Notes under the pieces: model-generated
Seen by the model: the letters and a program-made list of their open reading frames with translations, nothing else
Database searches by the model: none
Told to the model about the DNA's origin: nothing
Part shown: positions 35,131 through 46,509 of the stretch, one piece after another
Layout of the letters: every line of letters starts with the position of its first letter
Position numbering within the stretch: position 1 is the stretch's first letter
Program-made: the position numbers and the translations under genes
DNA from: Panax quinquefolius
Lineage: Eukaryota > Streptophyta > Magnoliopsida > Apiales > Araliaceae
Length of the DNA stretch: 64,000 nt
Direction: 5' to 3'
Assembly (NCBI GenBank): GCA_020205615.1
Contig: CM035165.1
Location: forward strand, 90,582,005-90,646,004

Positions 35131-35536
35131 TGTAGTGCAGGGATGATTCGATGATATGGATTAATTATTGAGCTGAGTCTCAGCAATGAAATATTAATTC
35201 ATGGATGTGGTAAAAGTCATCTTTGGCCGTAGTGCATTGATAGACTTGGTATGATTATGACCACGGATTATTCGGTATAATCATGACCGTAATTAAAAAC
35301 ACGAATATCCTTGGCCAGTGGTGCATGGATAATTCGTGGTCGTGATACTATTAAGCTGCGTCTCAGCATTATTGGTTTTACAGTTGTATATCTTGGCCTG
35401 TAGTGCAAAGATGAATTGTTAATGAATATCTTTGGCCGGATTGCGAAGATGAATTTAAATGATAAAGGTATTCAAAGTATCCTCACCTCTTTATCATACC
35501 AGGTACGTACCCTAATTTCGAGGGCGAAATTCCATA

Positions 35537-35548
35537 AGGAGGGGAGAT
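35537..35548 (+). promoter_or_regulatory. Polypurine tract of element C
   Basis: AAGGAGGGGAGA lies immediately before the 3' LTR start TTGTGAGACC. Confidence 0.75.
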
Positions 35549-37995
35549 TGTGAGACCCCAGATTTTATCAATAAAGTTTTAAATTTTATCGAAATAATTT
35601 TTAATATTATGGTGTGAATTTGAGATAATATTATAGTTGTGGGTAGTATTTATAAATTTTGCAAAGTATGCAAGTGGTTATATTATATTCGATTGGGTGG
35701 GGAATATTCAGGTTTAGCGGGGAATATTCGCACAACTACTCAATCATTGGTGGACCCCTAGCGTAATTATTTTCGGATCGAGAAAACGATAAAAAATATT
35801 TTATTGAAATAACGACGGAAGTTTTACCGTTGATCTTGTTGAACTACTCGGTAGTAAAAGTACAAGAATACGTGTGGTTGGTAGCATAGTAGCATTACGG
35901 TATTGATTATTGATGCTTATGTGAGAAGTCACTCGGTTTGATTCCATTATTGTCGATTAATAATATGAATTATTATAACGATAATGACGTTTTGTTTTAT
36001 TCAGTATTATTAACGTAATAAAATGTAAACATCTTTTTATATAAAATGTAATACTTTATTAAAGTTATTCTATAAATAGAATATATTATATTTTATTATA
36101 TATAGTGTTGCATAGTGTTTTGCATATAGTGTTTTGCATAGTATTGCATAGTGTTTGCATAGTAAAATGTTTTTATATAAATAGAATATATGATATTTTA
36201 TTTAAAAGATTTTGCTTTAAATATGGACCGTCGATTAAAGTAAATCAATGCAGATAGTTCATGGATTAATTACTATGCATTCTATTTTCCTATAAATAAG
36301 CTCATTCCTTCATTATTTTTCATTTAATTCATTTGAAACTCTAGAGAGAGAAATTATAGAGAGAAGCTATAGAGAAAATCTATAGAGAGAAAGAAGAAAA
36401 GTATTCTCGCTACTTCACTTTTGCAATATTCAGGTTTTCTAAGGTAAGGGTATTATTTGTTGTAATTCGTAAGAGATATTATTCGTTTGTATTCATGAAG
36501 GAACCTCTCGTTATTCCATTCATTATTATTACATTGAATAACTTTGTAAAAGTGGTATACCCTATACATAACCTTTGATATATGCAAAGATACCCTATAC
36601 TTGGTGAAATCCTTATGTTATTCCATCCTTATTTATTCTGTTGGAATAACTTGTATCTGTGAATCCCCTTATACTTGGTGATCTTCTTCGTTATTCCATT
36701 CTTTATTATTCTCATTTGGAATATCACATGCGTGTGTTTTACACCGGACTGGTTCCATTGTTTATTATTTTCGCATTTATTATTATTTTGGAATATCCAT
36801 GCGTGTGTTTTACATTGGACTCGGGTTCCATTGTTTATTATTCAAAGATTTATTATTCATTGGATCATCCGCGATTGTGAATTTCACCGACCTAGTTCCG
36901 TTATTATTATTACGTTGGAATAACTTTCTCATGCATCAATCTACCGCATGCATGGTGATTTCTTTTGTTATTCCATTCTTTATTATACCGGGTTGGTTAA
37001 AACTTTGACTTCTATACTCCATGAAATTAGTAGAATATCCTTGATATTTTGCGTTTCATCCAAAGATCTTTTCATGGAAATATTCTTCGATCATTCTTGA
37101 ATTTTACTCTACAAAACAAAGTATCTTGTTGACAATTTGGACGTTATTAATTCTCGGATAAAATAATTCTTGAACTTGTTTTATTGAATTATTATGTCAT
37201 TGTCATCATCCTCATGATATATTATGTTATCTTTCGCTTACGTGCATAGATGAACTTAGTATGATTATGACTAGGGATCATTCGGTAAGATAATCATGGC
37301 TTGTTATAAATGATGTGATAAAAGTCCTCGGTTATCTGTAATGCGTTGATGGATAGTTTTGGTATTATTATGACCCGGGGTGATTAAGATAGTCATGACC
37401 ATTGATAATTTGATGAAAATCCTTGACCGTGGTACATGGATGATTAGATGTGGTGGTTTATTTATTAAATTTGAGTCTCGGCGATAAAAAATTGATGAAA
37501 ACCTTTTAAAACCTAAAAGATAGTAGATTTTATTCTCTACTGACTCTTTTAATGGATCGTATATTCACACGCAGTTAAACTCAGCGGTTTTATCAGATTT
37601 TATCGCTTTAATCTCTTTGTTGAAGGCTAATGATAATTTATTCGCATTATCTTAGTCATAATATTTCATCGGGCTAGTTGAGCTCACCTTTTTTTTCATT
37701 ATTCTCTTGAAATGAGAACATAGTTGGGACGAGTCTGGGAAGCGGAGTAATGGTCGAGGATAGCATTAGTAGTCCTCACTATTCGTGATAATAAGTAATG
37801 ATAGGATAGTTTGTATAATATGTAATGCTTTTGACTCTTGAGTTTGTATAATATCTAGTAGACAATATTTGTATTCAAACTCACGCTTTATGTCGTATTG
37901 TACACCTACGTTAGGTTAGTAAGTTGATTTGAATTTATGTACCATGTAAGTGGCGACCCAAGATGGGTGACGATATCTAATTTTGGGGCCGCCAC
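35549..37995 (+). repeat. 3' LTR of element C
   Basis: It matches 29733-32152. A local rearrangement or misassembly near 37790-37860 repeats TTTGTATAATAT. It ends GGGGCCGCCAC, directly before the duplication GATGA. Confidence 0.88.
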
Positions 37996-38000
37996 GATGA

Positions 38001-39275
38001 GGTCAAGGTCATTTTTGTAGGCATATACCAAACGATGCGTAATGAACGTCATCTTGGATATCCTCTTTACTCATGGAAATGATGATACCCAGAGAATGCG
38101 TCCATGAAACTTAACAAAGCATACCCAAGTGGCATCGATGAGTTGGTCGATGGGGCGTGTAGAAATCCTTTGGACAAGCTTTATTCAGATCGGTATATAG
38201 TCGATGCGCATCGCCATTTACCGCTCTATTTCGGACCAAGACCACATTTGCCACCCACTGCGGGTAGTCGATCTCAAAAAATGAAGTCAGCTGCCAACAA
38301 TTTTGCAATCTCTTCATCGATGATCCGCTGACATTCAGGTGCAAAGATCCTCCTCTTCTGTCGAACTGGTTTCTTTGACGGGTCCACTTCCAACCGATGC
38401 TCAACAATATCCCTGCTTACTCCCGGCATATCCTGAGGTTCCCATGCGAAGATATCAACATAGCATCGCAGGAGCTCCATGAGGTTCGTCCGGAGAGGTT
38501 CCGGCAGACCCGAATCTATTTTGACTGTCTTGTTTACCTTGCCCGGGATGAGCTCTATCTCCTCTGTTTCTTCAGCTGGCATGACCAATGGTTCGGAACT
38601 ACTCTCAGTGAAGGGTTCAATCTCTATCGCCATGGTCTGTTTTTGCTTCGATACCCCCACTCCCGAAGTGATCACAGCATTTCTATAACACCTTCTGGCC
38701 AGATCCAAATCTTCTTTCACCTCACCAACCCCATGAGCCGTAGGAAATTTAATTTTGAAATGAGGGATTGAGGTCACAGCTTGTAAAGCAATTAAAGTAG
38801 GCCTTCCCAAAATAGCATTATAAGCAGAATCTACATGTACAATATAAAATTTACAAATAATTTCTACCTGCTGAGGGGTCGTTCCGAAGATGACCGGTAG
38901 TTCAATGGTTCCAGCCACCTTGACCGGATCGTTACTAAAACCGTACAAAGGAGCCTCCTGCCCTATCTCCATCTTCCACCCGTCTAGGTGCATCCTCTGA
39001 TAAGCGTGGGCATACAGAATATCTACAGAAGACCCATTATCTACCATCATTCGCTTCATATCCACCGAACCCACTTGCGCAGTCAGTACCAATGATCCCT
39101 CATGTGGTTCGATGATTTCCGAATGGTAATCCTCGTCAGTAAAGGAGATTATCGTATTTCGGATAAGGTCTATCGGTCGAGGAGGGTACCGCCATCGACA
39201 TGACCGAATCCAAGTGACTTCTTGCGCTTTTTCCAACAAGTTTACCAAAAGTACCCTAGTGATGACATCTATCAC
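38001..39275 (-). pseudogene. Protease and reverse transcriptase N-terminal half of element A
   Basis: The long minus-strand ORF (39275-38274) has the protease active-site variant VDNGSSVDILY, where Tat elements carry Asn in place of Thr or Ser, then NAILGRPTL. It continues into the RT start (KKPVRQKRRIFAPE, IIDEEIAKLLAADFI). Frame shifts near 38300 lead to YTDLNKACPKD and then FMDAFSGY, RT motif A with its catalytic Asp. Element C is inserted just after, at 38000. The protein is a fusion of protease and RT as usual for gag-pol; the breaks near 38280 and 38100 make it a pseudogene. Confidence 0.85.
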
Positions 39276-39386
39276 ATGCCTCAGAGGCTATCCCGGCCGA
39301 TAACGCGCTTCTTGAATCGGGTTGAGTTGATTTGAACAGTCCTCCGTCTCTGCTTTGTTGATTAGTTCTGGCAGCCACATACTGAA

Positions 39387-41184
39387 CTAAGCCCCACCTT
39401 GTACCTTTCTTTCAATGAAATCTTTCAAACTAGCACAGTTGTTCGAATCGTGACCCGAAGCTTGATGGTAATCACAATACTTATGAGAATTCCCTTTTCC
39501 AGGCTTAATGTTATCTCGAGGTGGCTCGAAGATAGGTTGATTCTTAATCTGATCCAAGATAACAGCCCTGTCTGTGTTGAGTGTTGTGTACGTCCTATTC
39601 ACTCTCTGGGTGGGAGCGGACGAACGTCCTCCACCATGTCTCCAATTGTTGTATCTCTTCGACCCGCCTTCATAGCGGTCTTTATTCCCTTCATTCTTCT
39701 TCTGGTCCCTATCGGTTTTGTCTCGATCTGTCTCCTTAAGCCGGTCTGAAGAAGGACGTTTAAGGCTGTTCATGGCTTCCTCTACCACGATATAGCCTTC
39801 AGCTTTGTCGAAGGCTTCAGCGAGACTCTTCGGGTGGTGAAACATTAACTTCTTTACCAACTTCTCTGATTTAACCAAATCTAACCCATTCTGAAATAGT
39901 TCAACAATACCAGATCGTTCAGGTCTATCACTTGGCCGATCGCTTCACCTGAATCGCTTCACATATCGCCCAAAGACTCATTTGAATCTTGTCGAACCTG
40001 AGCCAACGAACCAGTTGGTTTTCCCCTTCTTTTGTTGCTCCCGGAGCGAGTATGAAATTTACTGCACATGTCTGCCCAAGATGAAATTGAATCCGAGGGC
40101 AAAGTCTCCATCCACTGTCGGGCATCCTTTCTGAGCGTTGTAACAAAAGTATGACACTTAGCAGCATCGCTAAAGTCATAATAATCCATCAGTCGGTCGA
40201 ACGCCTGACTGTGGTCGTAGGGATCCCCCGATCCATCATAACTTTCAATGTGGGGCAATTTCTTGGTGAGGTCAGCTTTCTCTTTTAGAATCTCCACGAA
40301 AAAAGGGGATGCCTTCTTTCCTGAAGTATCTTTTATTTTTTGTACTTCGGCAAGCTGCTTCCGAAGTTCCTTTAATACTTTAACCAGATACTCCACACCT
40401 TCTGGTTGAGATGACGCTTCTTTTTCCGGTGACTCCTTCTTCTTCTGAGCGGATTGGTTTCTTACAACAGAACCTTCAACTTTAGAGGGGCTTTTCCGAT
40501 GACGAGCGTTCACAGGGTGGTGTATCCTTAGTGGACTCTCGAGAGTATGACCTCTAGATATACTTCGTCTCTGAATTCGGGCGCTATGGTGAGAATGCGC
40601 AACAACAAGTGCCTTCTTTGTACTCTCAGGAGTGCGATATCTGGATCGACCTCTTCGTTCGCTTTGACCCTGTTCCTTAGAATCGACAGGGTGATATGCC
40701 CTCTTCGATCTTTGAGGAGTAGGGCTTCGGGATCTTCTTCTTTCTCGAAGTTTGGCCCGAGACTCTCGGCCCCGAATGAGCGGTGTTCTTTCCCACTTCG
40801 ATGCCCTCGCTCTTCGAACTGAACATAACTGAACTCTTTGTCCCTCAACTCTGCCATTCGAGCCATCTGCTCAGCTATATCCTGTCGCTGCTTCATAAGT
40901 ACTTCCATAGTTTTATCTGTTTCATCTGCCATCTTAGCCAATCGCGAGGCCTTTGCGTCTTGGTCATCTCGGTATCGAGTTCTGGGCGAGGTGCCTTCTA
41001 CTCGTTTTCGACTATGGCCAGACTCCTTCTCTGTCGTGAAAACTAGCTTACGCTTAGCTTTGCGCACCGCCTTCGACCGAGAATCATCAGGTGAACGTTT
41101 GGACGTTGTGCTGGCGTGAACACTTATTGTAGGTCCCAAACGATCTTTGGCAGACACTCGTGGTGCTGATTCACTGACAACCAT
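39387..41184 (-). pseudogene. Gag of element A
   Basis: It starts at the ATG at 41184. The N-terminal part is charged, with RSPDDSRSKAVRKAKRK and a coiled-coil-like stretch. The retrotransposon gag (capsid) domain follows at 40513-39959 with ESYDGSGDPYDHSQAF and DARQWMETLPS. The C-terminal part (39878-39387) holds CDYHQASGHDSNNC, a CxxH-type knuckle of Tat gags. The three parts are in different frames (breaks near 40520 and 39920), and the track then ends in a stop before the protease. Gag would form the particle that packages the RNA. Confidence 0.8.
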
Positions 41185-41285
41185 CGGCTACCCTTCGGGT
41201 GTAGGTGTTCTACTCTTCACCATGAATACTGACGTAGAACAAACACAGTCTGTGATTGAAAAATACTCAGGACACTAGAACTCAG

Positions 41286-41303
41286 CCCTCCTTCTAGCGC
41301 CAA
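41286..41303 (-). promoter_or_regulatory. Primer-binding site of element A
   Basis: The minus strand reads TTGGCGCTAGAAGGAGGG directly inside the 5' LTR. TGGCGC starts are common for Tat-lineage primer sites. I do not assign the tRNA. Confidence 0.65.
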
Positions 41304-41953
41304 TGTTAACGCCAAGATCTACTCCGACGTCCCAATCACGTAAAATGCCCTGATCCTGCACGGTAAACACGATAAATACCACAAGCTTCGAAATTTACCG
41401 GATCACGGAGGGATAATTCAAAGCGTGAGAGTGAAGATATATCGTGTTCACAAGGTTAACAATGGAGGATGTAATGTCTAGTGTCTTGAGAGAGATAATA
41501 ATTTCGCCAGTGTATATGTGAATATGAATGTGAACGCATTGTTGTGAAGACTTGGTTGATAGGTGATACTCTCTTTTCCCGTTTCACACCACCCATCACC
41601 TCCGATACACACCCCGCGTGATCCGATGGTTCTATCGGTGTGTATGATTCACCCACTACTCGACCTCTGCTTTTCACCGTCGATCGTCAACCGGATCCCA
41701 TCCACATTAATGCGTGGCAAGAATAAAGAATCAACCATCATGTTTTTTCATCATTACAAGTCAAAGTAATAGATATTAAAAGATCTAATGGGTTAGCCCC
41801 ATGAACCGACCCGGTTTCATTGGATTTAATAGAAGTGATATGATGACTAGGCCCAATGACTTTCAAGGTTCAATAATAAAGGACCAATAGATTAATTAAA
41901 TAAGTAAGCCCAATTTACTCTGGCCCAAAGAGGGGAAATATCATGACCCAACA
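41304..41953 (-). repeat. 5' LTR of element A
   Basis: It reads TGTTAACGCC to ATGACCCAACA on the plus strand, with TG/CA ends, and pairs with 9342-9989. The two copies differ by more than B's LTRs appear to, with many 1-3 base indels in the middle (around 41340-41700). Confidence 0.9.
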
Positions 41954-44714
41954 AAACTGTTTTTGGGGGCTATTCTTGAGCCAAAATTTATGAGGGTATA
42001 GAACTGAAAATTTTAGTTTTGTAATGGTGGGTTGTGCTCCTATGAGTTATGGAAATAATCCAATTGGAATGAATCAAAAAGGAGCTAAAAAGAAATTATA
42101 GTAAAGAATTTTAGTAAAATATATTAGAAACCAAAAAATTGTGGACTGCTGACCCTAAGGACAAATTCGGGGCAAGCTAGACTTTCCAGAAAATTATGGG
42201 CTTTTGGGGATGTGTAGTACACTGAGTAAGCTTTCCATAAACTCCAGAACGGACTGATTCCGACTTCGGAGCAAGGAGTTATGACAGTTCAAAGTAGTCG
42301 TGCCGAATCTGCCAAAATTCTGGAAAACAGATTCGAAGCAGCCCTTGGACGAATTTTCTGGAATTCTGTGTTTAGAATTTGAAAATGGTCAAAGAATAAA
42401 AGTTGTAGTCACGGAAGTTAGCTTCGCGTGGGTTCAAGAATCGCTCAAAAATGTTTTGAAACGAAGAAGTTATGACTGTTTTAGCGCAACATGGTCAACC
42501 TGGAAAACAATTAAAAATTGTTATGACAGAGCATTTTTGGAGCTTTGTTTGGACTGTTTAAAGTTTCTGAAATGGGTGGCTTATATTTTCTAAATATAGT
42601 CTACTAGGGTGTTTTCAATATATCAAAAATTGGTTGCAATCCGAACTACGAGCGAAAAGTTAAAAATGCGCAAACTAAGCATTTCGTTATGGAGGGCAGC
42701 AACCCAGCTGGGCACGCGAGGCCCAGCAAAGCGCACGCCATGCGGCGTTGTGTTGGGTAGTTCACCCAACTGATTTTTGGCTCGTGGTTTTGATAGTCTG
42801 GGTTGCTTGTAATGCTTGGATTATAATTTTTATAATTAGATGGATATACTACCTAAAACATATCCAAAATTTAAAACATATGAACGAGTGGTTTAAAAGA
42901 TATAACATCACAAACGAGTGTCAAAGCAAGGGGACCGACCGTAACGCCGAGTCGGCTAAGCTAATGCTTGAGGCCACGCGAGGCCCATTTGCTAACAACG
43001 TTGTCTTTGTTTGGCCGATTGATTCCACGACGCGATTCTTGGTTGGCGTTAATGATTTGGCATGTAGCAAGACACCTAATTAAAGTAAAATGTAATATAA
43101 CAACTTTATGTCATGAAAACTCATTTTGAGCGCAAGAAAACAATAAACATGTAATGTAAACATAAGTTTACATGTTTACGCAAACGTAAGTTTCGAGAAA
43201 TAATATGCAAAATGGGTATAAAGCTAAATGAAATGCACGTAAACCGTTTAAAATTATATTGGACATAAAACTGTTAAAACGAAGGTGTACAGAGTTAAAC
43301 GGAGATTTTGAACACAAAATTACATAATGTTATATGTATGAATTTAAAGTACAAGTTTAATGTAAGTTATTCAGCGGAATAAATGCAATTACAAATAAAG
43401 CGAAGCATTCACGTGCGACGTGGTGATAACGTGATTTAACACTTAACTATCGGAAAGGTATGAAAATTACCAAAATTAAAGAAATGATGTAGTAAGCCAT
43501 GTTTGTGCAAAGAAAACTATTCATAAACCATATGGTTCCAAATTTACTATAAAAGAGGAATATTCTTAAAAAATAGAATATAAGTGGTTTATGTTTCGAG
43601 ATGTAAAGTATTTATACACTAAAGTCCTGTGAGAACCTTATTATGCATAAAAAGGTTAAAACGAACAAAGTTTCTAAAGAAACCGAGAATGGTTATAAGA
43701 CAAGAATAAAAGATTATAGGTTCTCGTAACTAATGATCATGACTTATATGATTATTTAATATGCACAGGACATGTGACATAATTGGTTATCTAATATGCA
43801 TGTATGTGAACACGATTGTGTAGGATTCGTAAGGAGAAGTTAAATTAACTATAACGGTAGTCCTCAATCAAGGCAAGTTTTTCAGTTCTATTATGTTTGT
43901 GGATTAAATGTGATTATGTGGTGAGTTATATATCATGCCTTATGAATTGTTAAAGTCAAAAAATATGATGTTGTTAATTGAGTTATGGAACTCAATTTAT
44001 ATGTGATGTGATAGCACACGTTGTATGTTGTAACTTAATAAGTTAGAAATGTATAATGCATGAATGTATGCATTGCAAGGAATTATTGATGAATGTAGGA
44101 TATGCATAGTAAAAGAAATATGGTGCATATTGATTTTTATGCTATGTGAAACATGATAGACTGTTAAATTTGCTGCGCTGTCGAGCTCAATCTTGCAAAC
44201 ACAAATTTTTTGCAGGTTAATGATGTTATGCAATATTACTTGCTATACTTGGATGATGAAGATTGAACAATGACGAAATGAATACATTTTCTTAAATTAG
44301 AAATTGTATAAAGCTATGATTGATGGTTTTGTTATTTATAACTGGCGGTTAATATAGTTTAAAATATTCTACTAAGAATATTTGCTTCTAGATAAATTGT
44401 AATGAATATTTTATAAAATAAAGTGATATAGTAACATTACTATATAAGAAAGAATTTTATTGTGGATTGAGTTGTATAAATATATGTATATAATTCTAGT
44501 TAAATAAATCATATAATAGATATGATTTCAGTATAAAGAAGAATCGTAAAGGTTGCGATTCAGGGAATGAATGAATGGAAAGAAAGAAAAAAAATTTTAT
44601 TCCGCATTTTTAGCTATTTTAACCTTAAATAATGTTTTAAAGCTATAACAAGGTAGTATTAACGCACAAGATCGGGAAGGGAAATGGTCCCGATTTTGGG
44701 GTCGTCACATAAAT

Positions 44715-45647
44715 TAATAAAAGTGAATATTATTCTAAGGAAGTTATTTTGTTGACAGAAAATATTTTATATTTAATGTTGTAGAAGACTCAGAATTGAG
44801 TATGGAAGAAAGAAATATTGAATGTGAATAATGTAGATGATGAACTATGGACGGAGACAAGTTTCCCTAACTTGTACAAATTATTAATTATTGTGTGCTA
44901 GTTTTCTTAAATTTTTGCAGGTTTCCTCACTTTGAGCAATTTCTTTAACTTGTAGTAAGATTGTTATTATTGCAAGTTCTAAACTTACGAAATTTTTTAA
45001 TAACTGTGCAAGTTTCGGCACCTACATGCATTTGAATTTTTTTTATTAGCTAAACTTATGTTCATTGTTATGTAATATCAAACTACTCAATATGTTGATC
45101 ATGAATATTATTTTAAGAGTGAATGTCATTTGTTTTTTTTACTACTCTGTTGTGAAAGTAGTTAAGACTACGGAAGAACAACCTCATAATATAAGGCCAT
45201 ATTTATGGAAAGTTTTGAAGTCTATGTGACTATTAACCACTTATGGATAGTCAAAAATTTATATAACTGTGGGGACTTTTGGGCTATATAATGTCAACTT
45301 AACTCTTTTAGTTTTGGCATAATTAAAAGATTTGACAATTTTGTGGCTATTAACTTTTATAAAAGAGTTCAATTTCTCATGACCATGTACAGAATTAAGA
45401 GCAATTATGACTGTTGAATTATGTATGATGTGTTCATGGTCCTCATGACCATGTATAACAATCAAAGCAATTATGACTGTTGAAATCTGTATGATGAGTT
45501 CATGGTCCTCAAGACTATTGGTAAAAGTTTTCAGTTGTGTGACTGTTAAATAATTATTGTCCATATAATGCCGATTTGGAGATTATATAGCCAGGCCATA
45601 TATTGTCATGGTGAGGCTTTAGCTTGTAAGATTGTTAGGTTACGCTC
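44715..45647. other. Probable host intergenic DNA with a 65-bp tandem duplication
   Basis: After the family D duplication the sequence is AT-rich and has no recognisable gene. At 45377-45506 a 65-bp unit beginning CTCATGACCATGTA occurs twice, each with GCAATTATGACTGTTGAA. The ORF 45259-45564 (minus) spans this and is unremarkable. Confidence 0.5.
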
Positions 45648-46355
45648 TGTGGGAAAAGAAATCGCGCCTTGCTAGTTTAGGATTTCGTGTTGGCTGAGGA
45701 GGAGAGAAATCCACGAAGAGCACGAAATTGATTGATTGATTGAAGAGGGGAGAACGACATATGGGCGATTACTCCAATGACGCGTGACAGAACCCCTAGA
45801 ATTCAGAAACCTTATTAGGGTTATTGGAATTCTAAGAGTCTTCTTCTTGAGTCCTTCCACTCCTAGAATCCAGAAACCTTATTAGGGTTATTGGGATTCC
45901 AAGAGTCTTTCTGAGTGCTGAGAGAGAATGTCTAAGTCCTTTGATCGTCCAAGAGTCCAAGTCCTGAGTCTCCAGAGAGGTCCCTTCTTTCATAGAATGG
46001 AAGGGGTATTTATAGAGCTTCTTGGAATTTAAGTAATCACATGCTAGGCACATGTCTTCAGGAAAATTCCAAAAATACCCTTTAGTCATTAGAATAATGC
46101 CCATATTGCCATGTCCTTCTAGCCACCAATCCAATCCCTCAATCAATTCCCAAAATGAGCCGCCTCCACGAGCCTTCTGCCTCGGGACCCGTGGAGGCTT
46201 CTCCCGGGTCTAGCCCCTTTATTTCTGACTTATCCGTCTTCATTTAATTAGGTTATGTGAACCCTAATTTGCACATTTAATGAGGTCATGGAACCCTAAT
46301 TGTGCATTTAAATTAATTAGGTCATGTGAACCCTAATTTTGCACCTGGGCCCACA
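45648..46355 (-). repeat. Candidate 3' LTR of element E
   Basis: Plus-strand ends are TGTGGGAAAAG and GGGCCCACA, so they form the inverted pair TGTGGG/CCCACA typical of LTRs. A TATA box on the minus strand lies at 46007-46014. Only one copy is present in the window, so the boundaries are not confirmed by a pair. The minus ORFs at 45672-46146 fall within its R/U5 part and are not genes. Confidence 0.55.
46007..46014 (-). promoter_or_regulatory. TATA box in the element E LTR
   Basis: Minus-strand TATAAATACCCC, preceded by AAGCTC, has the context of a retroelement U3/R promoter. Confidence 0.55.
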
Positions 46356-46371
46356 TTTGCCCCCTGCGCGA
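46356..46371 (-). promoter_or_regulatory. Purine tract of element E
   Basis: The minus strand CGCGCAGGGGGCAAA adjoins the LTR end TGTGGGCCC, in the position of a polypurine tract. Confidence 0.5.
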
Positions 46372-46509
46372 GAGTCGCATTCCCAAATAGGCGATCACGT
46401 AAGAATATTTTAAGCCTTTGAACGATTTTGCGGGAATTCACTTTACAAGTCTTGAAGATAATGGTCCTAGTAGAGGGAACCCCTAAGGAGCCAAACCCTT
46501 AGGGTTAAA

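Larger units (their letters stand above)
29733..37995 (+). mobile_element. Element C: family X non-autonomous LTR retrotransposon
   Basis: The LTRs are 29733-32152 and 35549-37995. The duplication GATGA occurs at 29728-29732 and 37996-38000. Plus orientation is shown by the primer-binding site at 32155 and the purine tract at 35537. The interior of about 3.4 kb has a gag tail, a protease scrap, noncoding sequence and a 57-bp tandem array; there is no RT or integrase. It cuts the RT domain of element A between the FMDAFSGY and NAGATYQR motifs. Both LTR 3' ends read GGGGGCGACG or GGGGCCGCCAC instead of the GGGGGCGTCACA expected from the family. Confidence 0.9.
9342..41953 (-). mobile_element. 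Element A: Tat-lineage Ty3/Gypsy retrotransposon, nested host of three insertions
   Basis: Two 648-650 bp LTRs bound the element: 9342-9989 is the 3' LTR and 41304-41953 the 5' LTR on the minus strand. The duplication AAACT occurs at 9337-9341 and 41954-41958, inside the family D LTR, whose sequence continues across it. Domain order on the minus strand is gag, protease, RT, RNase H, second RNase H, integrase, then an antisense ORF. The dual RNase H, the DNGSS protease and the antisense ORF mark the plant Tat lineage (known of the family). Without the nested B, CACTA and C elements it is about 11.6 kb. All coding parts contain stops or frameshifts, so the copy is dead. Confidence 0.9.
7680..44709 (+). 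mobile_element. Solo LTR of family D (about 4.4 kb), split by element A
   Basis: The LTR starts TGTGATAACCC at 7680 and ends GGTCGTCACA at 44709. It is flanked by the identical 5-bp duplication TAAAT at 7675-7679 and 44710-44714. Its two halves are 7680-9341 and 41959-44709; removing element A and one duplication copy leaves about 4413 bp. Both halves match, in reverse orientation, the LTR copies at 54388-57584 and 59326-63357. No internal domain lies between its ends apart from element A, so this is a solo LTR left by LTR-LTR recombination. The ORFs inside it (7697-7990, 42300-42593, 42748-43083) are not convincing genes. Confidence 0.85.

Noticed and set aside
38397..41119. Plus-strand ORFs opposite gag and protease of element A
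   Set aside because: They are antisense shadows of the real gag-pol frames.
45672..46146. Minus-strand ORFs as small genes
   Set aside because: They lie in the putative R/U5 part of an LTR downstream of its TATA box and have no family signature.
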